Assembly: GCA_016707115.1 (NCBI GenBank)
Contig: JADJIH010000027.1
Span: 1 to 64,000 of the forward strand
Origin: Ignavibacteriales bacterium
GTDB taxonomy: Bacteria > Bacteroidota > Ignavibacteria > Ignavibacteriales > Ignavibacteriaceae
Reading direction: 5' to 3'
Length of the DNA stretch: 64,000 bases
This document shows positions 46,986-57,327 of the stretch, one piece after another; position 1 is the stretch's first letter; each line of letters starts with the position of its first letter. The notes under the pieces were generated by a model that did no database searches, was not told the origin of the DNA, and was given only the letters and a program-made list of their open reading frames with translations. Both the position numbers and the translations under genes were made by a program.

Positions 46986-47010
46986 ATCCCTCACAGTAGA
47001 AGTGAGGGAT
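46986..47010 (-). terminator. Terminator between convergent genes
   Basis: ATCCCTCAC-AGTAGAA-GTGAGGGAT with a run of A on its left, which is the U-run for the minus-strand porin-like gene. It may also stop the plus-strand operon. Confidence 0.8.
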
Positions 47011-47031
47011 TAAGTATAATTGAGCAGTTAC

Positions 47032-47706
47032 TTAAAAGTGAACATTAAGAATAACACTTGCAGAACCAATTCCGAATCCAGAAGAACTTGGTCCTTCAAC
47101 TGTTACGTTTCCTGATTTTGCATCGGGTTTTCCAAGACTTCTAAATCCAAGTGTATATTTTCCGCCAAGTGATAAACCTTCTGTGAAGTACCAATCAAAA
47201 CCAAAATTTACTCCGGCACCAACTCTTGAACCGGTATAATCAGTTTCTGTAGTAATACCTTCTACTGTTTCAGTTATATTTCTAGAATAACTTCCAAAAT
47301 TAACATTTAATTCAACATAAGGAGAAACACTGTTTAACGCTTTGAAATGATAATTTGCATCAACAACCACTCCAAATGTTGTCGATGAAGATTTAGTTTC
47401 ATCACCATTTTCAAATTCTGCGTAGTTGATCCTGTTCCAAAGTTAATCCTAAACCAACGGCGATTTCATTCGTAACGAAATATCTAAATCCTGCACCAAA
47501 TAGATCCATATTTACTTCATCATATACTGAAACAGTGCTTACATGAGCAGGGTCAAAATTACTTTGAAATGGTGTATAACCGAACACAAAAGATTTTGCA
47601 CCTTGCTTAACTTCTGGTTTTGGTCCATCATAACCGGAATTTACCTGTGCGAAGGATAAAGAAAACCAACAAATACAAGTGAAATGAATAACATAAATGT
47701 TTTCAT
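47032..47706 (-). pseudogene. Outer-membrane beta-barrel protein, two frame breaks
   Basis: The ATG at 47706 opens a signal peptide (MKTFMLFISLVFVGFL). The first break lies near 47645, where PSFAQVNSGYDGP is expected but the frame reads PSHR and stops. The second lies near 47425. The middle segment contains MDLFGAGFRYFVTNEIAVGL, the last SPYVELNVNFGSYSRNITET and GLSLGGKYTLGFRSL, ending VILNVHF. Alternating hydrophobic strands and a terminal aromatic residue are typical of small outer-membrane barrels. Corrected length is about 225 residues. It is one of very few broken genes in the right part of the window. Function unknown. Confidence 0.7.
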
Positions 47707-48029
47707 ATTGTTTTCCTTTTTTTTTTGTTTATGAAATAGTAATTAGAATTAAATTATTTGGCCCGAACTACTTTATGAATAACAACCATTATATCAGAAA
47801 GAACATTAGAGAGCTAAGATTTTATGCAGAAAAATAAGGCTAAGTTAAAATCTTACAGGTAAAATGGTAAAAATTGTATAACTGTATAGCGATAAAGGGA
47901 AATCAATTATTAGAATCGAATGGCATCTGAAGATTGGTTAATGAATTGACTATAATAAACAATGCCTTTATGTTGTTTTAAAAATGTGCTTAAATACAGA
48001 AATGATTCAAAAATAAAATCCGGAGTATT

Positions 48030-48344
48030 ATGAATATACCAGTAATGCCTAAATCTATTATCTCGATAATTAATTACCAGTCTGATGCGATTGTAAGTAA
48101 ACAGCTGCTTAAGAAGAACAACGGAACCGTAACATTACATGCCTTCGATAAGGATGAATCATTAAATGATAGTACATCGCCATATGATATACTTATCCAT
48201 GTTCTGGAGGGTACTATTGATTTAAAAGTAAACGGTACTTCCAACTTAATTAAGGCAACTGAATATTTTTCTTTGCCCGCTAAAATCCCCTATTCGATTG
48301 AAGCAAAAGAAAAAACTAAGATTTTACTGACTGTGATAAAATGA
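48030..48344 (+). CDS. Small cupin-domain protein
   Basis: The 104-residue protein is a single cupin beta-barrel. Recognisable elements are SPYDILIHVLEGTIDLKVNG, ATEYFSLPAKIPYSIEAKEK and the closing strand TKILLTVIK. The classical metal-binding H(x)H of cupin motif 1 is reduced here to one His (LIHVLEG), so metal binding is uncertain. No neighbour suggests a substrate. CGGAGTATT just upstream of the start is a fair ribosome site. Confidence 0.8.
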   Translation: MNIPVMPKSIISIINYQSDAIVSKQLLKKNNGTVTLHAFDKDESLNDSTSPYDILIHVLEGTIDLKVNGTSNLIKATEYFSLPAKIPYSIEAKEKTKILLTVIK

Positions 48345-48787
48345 AGTCCAGTGGTAGATTCTTTTTATTCAAAAAATAATTAGGATTTTAGATATTAGTA
48401 TATTTTAAATATTAGCATCATCAGTAATTTGATAGCCGTATTCAGTTTACAGAAAAGTAGATTTTCAAAATATTAATTTGTAAAATTCTATTTCCACCCT
48501 AATAAAAATAGAAAACTGTTCATATAATTTTAACAATTATCTTGGTATTGCTGTATTGCTAATTCTGCGTTCACTTAATTCTCTCAATAAACAAATAGCA
48601 ATAATTTATAAAACCAAAATTAATGTTGATAATTTTATTATAGGGAATGCTGTAATTGTAAATAAAAATATTTAAGTTTCAGTATCGATAATTAATCAGA
48701 CTATTTCGATAAATGAAAATTCTATCCGACTAATGAATAATTCAATTAATACATTTCTAATCATTATTAATAATCAGTGAGGATCTC
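48345..48787. other. Long AT-rich intergenic region
   Basis: No gene, RNA or terminator recognised. TCGATAA occurs twice (48684 and 48706) about 22 bases apart, a possible weak direct repeat. GAGGATCT before 48788 is the ribosome site of the next gene. Confidence 0.3.
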
Positions 48788-51781
48788 ATGAAAAAAATTC
48801 TATTTACGATCTTTGCAGTAATATGTTTTGCGAGCATTGGATATTCGCAAGTAACAACCCTTTGGGAAAAATCCGCAACTGCAGGAACAAAACCAGTATG
48901 GGAAACCGGAAGTTTAACACGTGGAATAGGTTATGGTTTGATTGGTGCAGATCATAGGCTGTATGTCGTCAGCAGAAGCACATCATATGGTGGCAAACAA
49001 ATTTTTATTTACAATGCAACAAATGGTGATTCTGTTGGTATGCTGGATACAACAGGTTTAGCAGGCGGTACATATCCTGTTAACGATGTTGAAGTATCTA
49101 CAGATGGAATAATATTCGTTGGAAACTTAACTACAAACTCATCAACCAGTGCATTTAAAGTTTATAGATATTCAACAGAAGCAGCTACTCCAACAGTGGT
49201 TATAAATTACACATCTGCTACTGGATATAGATTAGGCGATAAGTTCACTATTACAGGCTCCACCGCCGATAATTCTATTGTAATTTGGGCGGCTAATGCA
49301 GCTGCAACAGGTGAGGTAGTTAAATTTACAACCAGCGATAACGGTTTAACATTTACCCCTTCAATCGTTAATATTGGTGCACTTGTTAGTTTTGCAAGTG
49401 CATCTGTTGGTCCATTGCCAAACGGTGATTTTTATTTTAATGCACATGGAATGAATCCACAAAAATTTAATTCCACAGGGACATTAATCGGAACAATTCC
49501 AAATTCAGTTATGGGAACTTCTGGCAGTGCCATAAGATATTTAAATCTTTATGCAGGTAATGAATTTGTAGTAGCCAATGATCTTCTTGCTACTGTAAAT
49601 AATGCTAAGATTATGAAAATCCCCGGTGGTGATCCTGCATTAGCTACTGTATTTGGTGTAACGCCAGTGTTAGGAACTACTTCAGCAGGTGGACTTGGGG
49701 ATGTATCTATTCAAAAAATAAGTGAATTCCATTACAATATTTATGTGCTTTCAACGAATAATGGTTTCGGCGCTTATCAGGTTGATTTAAGAACACCTCT
49801 TGCTGGTGATTACTATATTCCACAAGGATCAAACCCACAAGGTTTTGCTACATTTGATGCTGCAATTACTGCTTTGCATACAGGTGTACCGAATGGAACT
49901 ATAAACTTCTTACTGGATGCTGACACTTTACGTGCAAGTTCCTTTACATTTGATGCCGTTTTATATTCAAATAATGGCCTGGTAATCAAACCAGCAATTG
50001 GCAGAGATGTTACATTGATTGTTTCTGCAAGTGCATCAGTTGGTAATGGACCATTTATGATTGGTTTTAACAGTGGTTATGTTACTTTTGATGGAAGTAA
50101 TAATGGAACAGACAGTCGTAATCTAACAATAACTACCGAACAAATAGCCCCGGTAGTTGATGTACCATTTTCATTAAATAATGCAAATGCAGACAGCGTT
50201 GTTTTCAAAAACCTTATGATTAAAAATATTTTTGCTGGTCAAACTAATTTTAGATACGGTGTAGTTGTTAATGATTTAGGAGGTGTAACGAATTTAAAAG
50301 TTGAAAACTGTCAGATTGGTACTGCATTAAGACCTGTAAGGCGTGATGCTCTTGCTCCTTGGGGTGGTTCTAGTACAGCAAACCAATTTAGTTTTGTAAA
50401 TAATGAACTATATTGTGGTACACGTGGTGTTGCAACTATTTATCTTGAAAATAGTGAGATAATCGGTAATACAATTAATGTTTTGCCAACAACCGCGGTA
50501 AACACAAATAATTATATTCATGGTATTTACATCACTGGACATTTTGGAACTCTTAACATTAGTGGTAATTCTATAAACATTCTTGAAAAATCCAATGTTG
50601 CGGGCACTTATGTAATGGGTATTGCATTTGCAGGAAACAACAGTACTCCAGCTGATGTAATTAGTGTTGTTAACAATATGATTAATGTTGGTGCTTCGGA
50701 TGAAACAGGAAGCACTTATGGAATAGGAATGCGTTCATCACAAAATATGGGCAATCTTAAAGTTTATTATAATACTATTGTAATAAATAATAATGCATCA
50801 ACATTAACAAGTTATGCTGTTGGTAGTCATACAAATGGTACTGGTCCTGTTAATATTGATTTGAAAAATAATATTATTATTAATAATCATTTAGGTAATA
50901 CTGGTTCATCAGCAATAGGATTAGTCCCCGTAACATCAGTGCTTACTTCAGATTTCAATGATCTGTTATCAAATCAGAATCTAGTAAACTATCAGGGCAC
51001 CTTATATGCTAATCTTGCAGCCTGGCAGGTAACAACTCAAGATTTAAACTCAATTAGTAAATCAGTCAACTTTGTTTCAGCAACTGATTTACATTTAACA
51101 GGCTTATCTGTTGGTGATTTAGATCTTGCAGGTACTCCATTAGCAGGAATATTAACTGACATTGATGGTGATGTAAGAAGTACTACATTCCCATATATTG
51201 GTGCTGATGAAGGTTTAATTCCGCTACCTGTAGAATTAACTTCATTTAGTGGTGACTATAGTAATGGCAATGTTTTGTTAGTGTGGTCAACTGCTACTGA
51301 AACAAATAACCAGGGATTTGAAATCCAGAGAAAGACTTCTGCTGATTATGAAACAATAGGTTTTGTAAATGGCAGCGGAACAACCACCCAATCACAATCT
51401 TATAGCTTTACCGATAATGATGTTAATAGCGGAGTATACAGTTACAGATTAAAACAAATGGATTATGATGGAACATTTTCATATTCAAATGTTATTGAAA
51501 TTGAAGTAACATCTCCATTGCAATTTGAACTCTCCCAGAACTACCCTAATCCGTTTAATCCAACAACTAAGATAAATTACAGTGTTCCATTTGATTCCAG
51601 GGTAATGATTTCTGTTTATTCAATTACAGGTGAATTGGTTATGGAACTTGTAAATGATAATGTTTCTGCAGGATCTTACTCAGTTTATTTTGATGGAAGT
51701 AATCTTGGAAGCGGAGTGTACATTTATAAAATGACAGCAGGCAACTTTACCCAAACAAGCAAAATGATGTTGATGAAGTAA
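48788..51781 (+). CDS. Large secreted T9SS protein with propeller-like start and beta-helix
   Basis: The protein has 997 residues. The signal peptide ends GYSQ. Residues about 25-345 look like a DUF4623-type/propeller domain (GADHRLYVVSRSTSYGGKQI). From about 360 to 800 the sequence is a right-handed beta-helix of pectate-lyase type: NLTITTEQIAPVVDVPFSLN, VENCQIGTAL and SGNSINILEK, with many short Asn-rich turns. An Fn3-like segment (LPVELTSFSGDYSNGNVLLV) precedes the T9SS type A tail (FELSQNYPNPFNPTTKINYS, ending MMLMK). The domain layout suggests surface polysaccharide or glycan binding/lysis, but no catalytic residues can be assigned. Confidence 0.8.
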   Translation: MKKILFTIFAVICFASIGYSQVTTLWEKSATAGTKPVWETGSLTRGIGYGLIGADHRLYVVSRSTSYGGKQIFIYNATNGDSVGMLDTTGLAGGTYPVNDVEVSTDGIIFVGNLTTNSSTSAFKVYRYSTEAATPTVVINYTSATGYRLGDKFTITGSTADNSIVIWAANAAATGEVVKFTTSDNGLTFTPSIVNIGALVSFASASVGPLPNGDFYFNAHGMNPQKFNSTGTLIGTIPNSVMGTSGSAIRYLNLYAGNEFVVANDLLATVNNAKIMKIPGGDPALATVFGVTPVLGTTSAGGLGDVSIQKISEFHYNIYVLSTNNGFGAYQVDLRTPLAGDYYIPQGSNPQGFATFDAAITALHTGVPNGTINFLLDADTLRASSFTFDAVLYSNNGLVIKPAIGRDVTLIVSASASVGNGPFMIGFNSGYVTFDGSNNGTDSRNLTITTEQIAPVVDVPFSLNNANADSVVFKNLMIKNIFAGQTNFRYGVVVNDLGGVTNLKVENCQIGTALRPVRRDALAPWGGSSTANQFSFVNNELYCGTRGVATIYLENSEIIGNTINVLPTTAVNTNNYIHGIYITGHFGTLNISGNSINILEKSNVAGTYVMGIAFAGNNSTPADVISVVNNMINVGASDETGSTYGIGMRSSQNMGNLKVYYNTIVINNNASTLTSYAVGSHTNGTGPVNIDLKNNIIINNHLGNTGSSAIGLVPVTSVLTSDFNDLLSNQNLVNYQGTLYANLAAWQVTTQDLNSISKSVNFVSATDLHLTGLSVGDLDLAGTPLAGILTDIDGDVRSTTFPYIGADEGLIPLPVELTSFSGDYSNGNVLLVWSTATETNNQGFEIQRKTSADYETIGFVNGSGTTTQSQSYSFTDNDVNSGVYSYRLKQMDYDGTFSYSNVIEIEVTSPLQFELSQNYPNPFNPTTKINYSVPFDSRVMISVYSITGELVMELVNDNVSAGSYSVYFDGSNLGSGVYIYKMTAGNFTQTSKMMLMK

Positions 51782-51814
51782 TTATGTTAGAGGCGAAAAG
51801 CTAGAAGTTAAAAA

Positions 51815-51840
51815 GGCACGAGAAATCGTGCCTTTTTTTT
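51815..51840 (+). terminator. Intrinsic terminator between convergent T9SS genes
   Basis: GGCACGA-GAAA-TCGTGCC followed by eight T. It ends the 48788 gene. Confidence 0.9.
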
Positions 51841-51865
51841 ATTAACAATAAAAGAAATCCGTAAT

Positions 51866-53275
51866 CTATTTTAGCAAAATCATTTGTTTTGATTTTACAA
51901 AATTTCCAGATTCAATTCTATATATATAAACTCCGCTTGATAATCCTTTTCCATCAAACACTGTTGTATAAACGCCTGCATTAAGATGATCATTTATTAG
52001 AATTGCAACTTCTCTGCCCAGCATATCAAATACAGAAATTTTTGTTTGTCCTGCTTTCAGAATTGAAAAAGAAATTGTTGTACTTGGATTAAATGGGTTA
52101 GGATAATTTTGATAAAGGTTATAACCATCTGCAACAAAATCTTCATAATCCTCCTTAACAGATGTTGGAAATAAACCTGCAGGATAAAATGTATAAGCAA
52201 TACCACCTTTGCTAAACCATGATTGTGATAAAGAAGTTTTATTAAATATGTAAGAGTATCCATTACTTTTTGCTGGATCGTGAACTATTGGTCTTCCATC
52301 ACTTGTAAATCCGGCTAGCATTAATAAATGACCGGTGTACAAAGGTAATCCAACCGACATCGCGATACGTCCTCCATTTTCAAGAACTTCTCTTGCTTCG
52401 CTCCATGTTCTGTAGCGTGTTACAGCACCATCTAAACCAAACTCAGATGCGTTTTGCACAACTCTCGGCCAAATGCCAAACATATCAAAATATGGATCGT
52501 GAGTATCGAGCGCAAATTGATAGGGATCCACATCTATGTTATAACTTTTTAAAATCATTGAAACAGATGTTGGAGAACAAATATCGCCGCCAATAATAGG
52601 ATCTACTCCGTATTGATATACAAAAGTTGTTGGGATAAAGATCTCAGCAGGATTATCATTAACGATTGCATTCATATCAATTAAACTGGTTGTTTGATTA
52701 TCACTGACGAAAAAACTAAGACTATGTAAAGTCGGGGATGGCAGTTCCGCAGCAGTACGAGTCATAATCACTTTAAACTGCCAGGCATTTCTATATGAAT
52801 TTAATTTCACATAATCGTAGTCAATATATCCACCGCCGTAAGAAGTAGCGCCATAACTGCTCCAGATGTTATTTTTCCAGAATCCGGCAGTTAACCAAGT
52901 AGACCAGCTTGCGCCATAAGGGAAACGCATTTGTACTTTAAATGAGCTGCTGGTATCAGGTGCCGTACCATTCCAGGACGGCAGACCATGATTAAATAGA
53001 TACTGTGAATATTGTGGTTTAAGTATTGCATAACCGTCTGTTATTCCATCTTCCAACATAATACTTGTGCTGTCATCACTAAGTTTAATTCCCTGATTAG
53101 TCTCGATATTATAAAATATAGAATCAATCCTAAGCACATAATGCTGATCGGGGTAAGGTTGTGCATGGATCAAACAACTGAAGGAAAGAAAAAATAAAAA
53201 AATGCTTACTCTAAATACTGGTTGTTTCATAATACAGGATGAATTTAATAATAAATCTTTGTTACTGAAGTTCAA
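51866..53275 (-). CDS. Secreted C39-like cysteine peptidase with T9SS tail
   Basis: The 469-residue protein has a signal peptide (SCLIHAQPYPD after a basic start), a beta-sandwich N-domain (residues about 40-205) and a C39-like papain-fold domain. Cys233 lies in GGDICSPTSVSM, His316 in YTGHLLMLAGF and Asp333 in IVHDPAKSNG, the correct C-H-D order. The T9SS type A tail begins NLYQNYPNPFNPSTTISFSI and ends KQMILLK. The family (Peptidase_C39_2) includes cell-wall and bacteriocin-processing enzymes; the substrate here is unknown. An internal ATG at residue 16 is also possible, since the first 15 residues are not signal-like. It is divergent from the pseudopilin-like genes. Confidence 0.85.
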   Translation of the reverse strand: MNFSNKDLLLNSSCIMKQPVFRVSIFLFFLSFSCLIHAQPYPDQHYVLRIDSIFYNIETNQGIKLSDDSTSIMLEDGITDGYAILKPQYSQYLFNHGLPSWNGTAPDTSSSFKVQMRFPYGASWSTWLTAGFWKNNIWSSYGATSYGGGYIDYDYVKLNSYRNAWQFKVIMTRTAAELPSPTLHSLSFFVSDNQTTSLIDMNAIVNDNPAEIFIPTTFVYQYGVDPIIGGDICSPTSVSMILKSYNIDVDPYQFALDTHDPYFDMFGIWPRVVQNASEFGLDGAVTRYRTWSEAREVLENGGRIAMSVGLPLYTGHLLMLAGFTSDGRPIVHDPAKSNGYSYIFNKTSLSQSWFSKGGIAYTFYPAGLFPTSVKEDYEDFVADGYNLYQNYPNPFNPSTTISFSILKAGQTKISVFDMLGREVAILINDHLNAGVYTTVFDGKGLSSGVYIYRIESGNFVKSKQMILLK

Positions 53276-53690
53276 ATTATATAAATATATCTCATCTTAA
53301 AAGGATGAATGGCTTTTTGAAATCGAATTTTGAATAATTATAAGGAAAAATATTTGTTGATTATGTCGGTTAGTTTGTTTTTATAATACCAATCATCACA
53401 GTTTCTCGATCAGATTCACTCGGCAAATATTTATAATATGATGTGAAATAATAACTAAAATCCAAATGATGTGTTTTTAATAGAATGTCGAACATTACTT
53501 TTTAATAATTGAAAAATTAATCGACTTTTTTGGCGTTAATATTGTCGCTGATTTTTTATAATTAAAAACATTTATCGGTAAAAAATTCCTGCTATCAGTA
53601 AACTTTAGCCGGCTATTTCAATCTATGATCAAAACATAATAAAAATAAAACTATTCCTGTTTCATTCAGAGATTTTTTTTTGTACGATAG
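53276..53690. other. Divergent intergenic region
   Basis: No gene is supported. A 10-bp palindrome TAGCCGGCTA lies at 53606-53615, about 120 bases before the pilin-like start. AT-rich elsewhere. It must hold the promoters of both flanking units. Confidence 0.3.
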
Positions 53691-53726
53691 TTGATTACGA
53701 GACAATCAAAGTTTAAAAGAAAAATC

Positions 53727-54227
53727 ATGAATACAGGTCAATCTCTTTTTAGTATCGGTGCATTGTTAATACTATCATTAACCGTTTTGAAAATGAATAA
53801 TTTTATTCTTGCAAACGATTCTGTAATGCAGGATTCAAAGCTTGCCATTCTTGGAATATCACTTGCAACATCTCTTATTGAAGAAGCCAGCAAAAAATCA
53901 TTCGATGCAAACACAGTTGAAAATGAAGTAGCAGCCTGTAGTTTACTAACTAATTATCCATTAGGGCGCGGTACTGGTGAGATAGAAGATTCCAGCATTA
54001 CATTTAATGATTTTGATGACTACGACGGATATGAATATCACTACGATTATCTACCTTCTGCTGAATATGATTTAAAATGCTCAGTCTATTACGTAAGCCC
54101 GACTAATCCTGAAGTAAAGGTTGGATACAGAACATGGCACAAAAAAATGGACATCATAGTATCAAGTGAATCGATGAGAGATACTGTTAAAATGTCAACA
54201 GTCTACAGTTACTGGCATTTCAGATAA
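53727..54227 (+). CDS. Pseudopilin-like protein 1
   Basis: I place the start at ATG 53727 (MNTGQSLFSIGALLILSLTV), inside the longer frame from 53691, because it puts a Gly just before a hydrophobic segment of about 18 residues, as in prepilins with a very short leader (MNTG, then QSLFS). The Glu at mature position 5, usual in pilins, is Ser. The C-terminal part (DDYDGYEYHYDYLPSAEYDL, YYVSPTNPEVKVGYRTWHKK) is rich in Tyr/Asp and beta-strands like minor pilin heads. Nine bases separate it from the next gene. Likely a minor pilin or pseudopilin (PilV/GspI-like); no assembly genes are in the window. Confidence 0.55.
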   Translation: MNTGQSLFSIGALLILSLTVLKMNNFILANDSVMQDSKLAILGISLATSLIEEASKKSFDANTVENEVAACSLLTNYPLGRGTGEIEDSSITFNDFDDYDGYEYHYDYLPSAEYDLKCSVYYVSPTNPEVKVGYRTWHKKMDIIVSSESMRDTVKMSTVYSYWHFR

Positions 54228-54236
54228 GGAATAAAA

Positions 54237-54836
54237 ATGGGATTTAGTACTTTACTTGACATTTTAGGTTCAATCGTAATCGGCGGTGTTATGATGACAA
54301 TAGCATACCGGATGAGTGACACTATAACAGAAAGAACTTATAATAACAGCGGTGAACTTACCATCCAGCAAAACCTGGCCACAGCAGCACAAATAATTGA
54401 ATATGATTTTAGAAAAATTGGGTATTGTGCAAATTGGAACTTAATTCCTGATCCTACTAAGGCACTTCTTTATGCGGACACCTCGGAGATAAAATTTTAT
54501 ACTGATATTGATAATAACGGAACTGTTGATTCAATACACTATTATCTTGGACCAACTTCTGAACTCACGGCATCATCAAATCCAAGAGACAGACTTCTAT
54601 ACAGAGTATTAAATGGAGAAACACCCAAAAGTTCTAATCTTGGCATTACACAATTTGATTTGGTTTATTTTGATGCACTTGGCGATACATTAACTCCTCC
54701 AATCGGAATAAATGGCGGGATAACGTCAATTGAAATAAACTTAACTGTTGAAAGTACTGACGCATACGATCAGAAAATATCAAAAGCTTTTTGGAGACAA
54801 ATAAGAATGGTCTCAAGAAATTTAAAAAACAGATAG
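54237..54836 (+). CDS. Pseudopilin-like protein 2 (PilW-like)
   Basis: The 199-residue protein begins MGFSTLLDILGSIVIGGVMM: a Gly-Phe junction directly after Met, then a hydrophobic helix, with Asp near the position of the pilin Glu5. AAQIIEYDFRKIGYCANWNL resembles PilW/GspJ proteins, where QxxxxxxxDxRxAGY-like segments are the hallmark. The head has YADTSEIKFYTDIDNNGTVD. It is the middle gene of three (spacings 9 and 7 bases), which supports a joint pilus-tip or secretion-pseudopilus complex. Confidence 0.6.
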   Translation: MGFSTLLDILGSIVIGGVMMTIAYRMSDTITERTYNNSGELTIQQNLATAAQIIEYDFRKIGYCANWNLIPDPTKALLYADTSEIKFYTDIDNNGTVDSIHYYLGPTSELTASSNPRDRLLYRVLNGETPKSSNLGITQFDLVYFDALGDTLTPPIGINGGITSIEINLTVESTDAYDQKISKAFWRQIRMVSRNLKNR

Positions 54837-54843
54837 GTGAACT

Positions 54844-56073
54844 ATGGCTGGCAAAGCAACTTTTCTTGTAATAATTGGTTTTACTCTTGTATTTATGGTT
54901 GCCATAAAAAATTTCGGCCGTATCTCTACCGATTCAGTTGGAAATATGGTTACTTACTATACCGAAATGATTGCACATAATATAGCTGTAAGCGGTGCTA
55001 ATCTTGCTTCTAATCAGATTTTTGTTGATCCAACATGGGATGATGGATATTCGGATGAACCATTATCAGGCGGCACCTTTGATGTAACTATTCAAATAAT
55101 TGATGCATATAAAAATATCAGACAAATAACTTCAACAGGTTCTTATCACGGTTTAACAAGCACAGTAAAGGTAACTCTGTCTCCCAGTAAATTTTCTAAG
55201 TTTGCTTATTATTCTGTAAGTGAAGGCGGAACAATCTGGTGGACCGGAAGTGACACAGTTTGGGGACCATTCCACACACAGGATTACCTGAGAGCAGCCT
55301 ATCATCCGGTATTTTTTGGTAAGGCCTCAAGTTTAAAATCACTGGTGTATAAAACAAATAAAACCACTGACAAACCAAATTTTCTTGGCGGATATGAAAC
55401 CGGAATTAGTCTTCCAATGCCTACTGACGCTGTTGATAATATGGAAGCAGCTGCTGACGCTGGAGGATTAGAATTTAATGGTCACGATACTGTTTATATA
55501 TGTTTTGCAAATGATTCCCTTAAGTATAAATATTCTTACGGAGCATCGTATAGCTCTCTTTATTTGCCGGATGCAGCATCTAACGGGATGATATTTGCCA
55601 AGAATGCTGTTGTAAGATTACAGGGAACTGTTAAGGGTCAATATACAATCGGATGTAATAGTACTACTTCTTCAACAGGTAAGGGTACAATTTATTTAGA
55701 TGATGATATAATTTATGATAAAGATCCTCGACAATACCCAAACTCTACCGACATGTTAGGAATTTGTGCTGAAAATAGTGTGCTGATTACAGATAATAAG
55801 GTGAATAAATACAGCATCGATATTCACGCCTCTGTTTATTCTGAGAAAGGCGGATTTGGAGCAGATAATTATGACACAAGACCGATTAGCGGAAATATAA
55901 ATTTACTTGGCGGTATAATTCAAAACACAAGAAAAGCAGTTGGTACTTTTAGTGGAACTACAATCAATCATGGATTTGCCAAAAGATATAAATATGATGA
56001 TAGATTTATGCTGGCTTCTCCTCCTTACTTTCCAGGTACTGGTGGATTTGAAATAGTTTCGTGGTTTGAGTAG
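54844..56073 (+). CDS. Pseudopilin-like protein 3 (PilX-like)
   Basis: The 409-residue protein starts MAGKATFLVIIGFTLVFMVA, again a Gly followed by a hydrophobic helix of about 18 residues without Glu5. AHNIAVSGANLASNQIFVDP matches the segment after the helix in PilX/GspK-like proteins (A...A..A...ANQ). The large C-terminal domain (TIWWTGSDTVWGPFHTQDYL; AKNAVVRLQGTVKGQYTIGC) has the look of an extracellular beta-rich head seen in PilX-type polypeptides. Larger than the usual PilX (about 200 residues). It would be the tip or anchor of the triad. Confidence 0.55.
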   Translation: MAGKATFLVIIGFTLVFMVAIKNFGRISTDSVGNMVTYYTEMIAHNIAVSGANLASNQIFVDPTWDDGYSDEPLSGGTFDVTIQIIDAYKNIRQITSTGSYHGLTSTVKVTLSPSKFSKFAYYSVSEGGTIWWTGSDTVWGPFHTQDYLRAAYHPVFFGKASSLKSLVYKTNKTTDKPNFLGGYETGISLPMPTDAVDNMEAAADAGGLEFNGHDTVYICFANDSLKYKYSYGASYSSLYLPDAASNGMIFAKNAVVRLQGTVKGQYTIGCNSTTSSTGKGTIYLDDDIIYDKDPRQYPNSTDMLGICAENSVLITDNKVNKYSIDIHASVYSEKGGFGADNYDTRPISGNINLLGGIIQNTRKAVGTFSGTTINHGFAKRYKYDDRFMLASPPYFPGTGGFEIVSWFE

Positions 56074-56200
56074 AACCATTAGATAGTTAATCTATTCTTC
56101 TAAAAAATAAAATTTGCATAAAATCATTTTTGATTTATATACAGTTTGACTATTGATAAAGTCGAGATTTCCATCCGTAATATCCGATAACTACAAATTA

Positions 56201-56920
56201 TTAATAAATCGCTATCCGATATTTTTTTAATTCTTTATCCAGATTTTTCGCCCCATTTTTTATTTCATCCAGCTTAGACCAAAATCGGGCACTGTGATTG
56301 TGATGAACAGTGTGCACTAATTCGTGAAGAATAACATAATCAATTAAGTGTTCAGGCAATCGCATTAAATGAATACTTAAGTTTATATTATTATTCCTTG
56401 AACAACTTCCCCATCTGGATTTAATATTTTTTAAAGTAAGCTTATTGTATTCAAATCCAAACTTAGCTGATAAAACTTTTACTTTATCAGGCAAATATTG
56501 TTTTGCCTCAATTTTTAGAGCACGCTCAATTCCGGTTCTAATTGCAGATTGAATTTCTTTTGTATTAGTATTTAGTTCTGCTGGATATGTAACATTTATT
56601 TTTCCTTTAGATAGTCTTACAGAAATATTTTTCCGATCAGATTTTCTTAATTCAAGTTTATAATGTTTAGTGCAATAACCTGAGTATTCATTAAAAATAG
56701 TTTGCTGTTTTTCAAATTCCCTCATCTTCTTAAGATGCTGTATTATCCATCCTTTTTTCTCCGCAACCAATCTTACCGCACTGTTATAACTCATTCCAAT
56801 TGGTATAGATACTCTTGCGCCCAAGAATGGTCTAACAGATATACCAAGATGCCGGGCCCTGCTGCTGTGCTTAAATAAAATTTCGCCAACGCCATCAATG
56901 TAAATTAATCTATCAGACAT
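56201..56920 (-). CDS. YgjP-type metallopeptidase (M48-like, DUF45)
   Basis: The 239-residue cytosolic protein has the start IYIDGVGEILFKHSSRARHL and the segment NIKSRWGSCSRNNNINLSIH. The zinc site is VILHELVHTVHHNHSARFW, that is HExxH plus the distal His and F-W. This is the standard layout of the YgjP/WLM-related SprT-like group, often found near restriction systems or standing alone; the substrate is generally unknown. Length is normal. It is convergent with the pilin-like operon. Confidence 0.88.
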   Translation of the reverse strand: MSDRLIYIDGVGEILFKHSSRARHLGISVRPFLGARVSIPIGMSYNSAVRLVAEKKGWIIQHLKKMREFEKQQTIFNEYSGYCTKHYKLELRKSDRKNISVRLSKGKINVTYPAELNTNTKEIQSAIRTGIERALKIEAKQYLPDKVKVLSAKFGFEYNKLTLKNIKSRWGSCSRNNNINLSIHLMRLPEHLIDYVILHELVHTVHHNHSARFWSKLDEIKNGAKNLDKELKKYRIAIY

Positions 56921-57201
56921 CTTTATTTGTATTTATTAAATGAATTTTCTGCAGTCAAACTTCAAGCAGATTCCCAGCAAAAGAGTTCTATTTGAAATAT
57001 TTATTATGACGAATAATTGCCAGCAAACATAATCATATTTATAAATATGATTTGGATAATTTATCAAATGCATATACTTAAATAACGGATTAAATGTTAT
57101 AATTATTTCATTTTGAATTACTAATTGTATTATGTGATAAAAAAAGCATTTCATCTATTTCAAAACATAATAATCCCAAATAATGGAATGTAAAAGTATT
57201 G

Positions 57202-57217
57202 TAAAACCCCGGTTTTA
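57202..57217. promoter_or_regulatory. Palindrome upstream of the 606-aa protein gene
   Basis: TAAAACC-CC-GGTTTTA, seven-base arms, 111 bases before the 57328 start. A candidate operator; the rest of the 56921-57327 intergenic region shows nothing I recognise. Confidence 0.35.
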
Positions 57218-57327
57218 TATCTTTTTATGCCTCAGTAATTATTTAGTTTATACTGTCTTTAATTAGAAATATATACCAAATATTGGTTAGTGTTATTTAT
57301 ATCAGGCTTTGATAAAAAGAGAATTTA

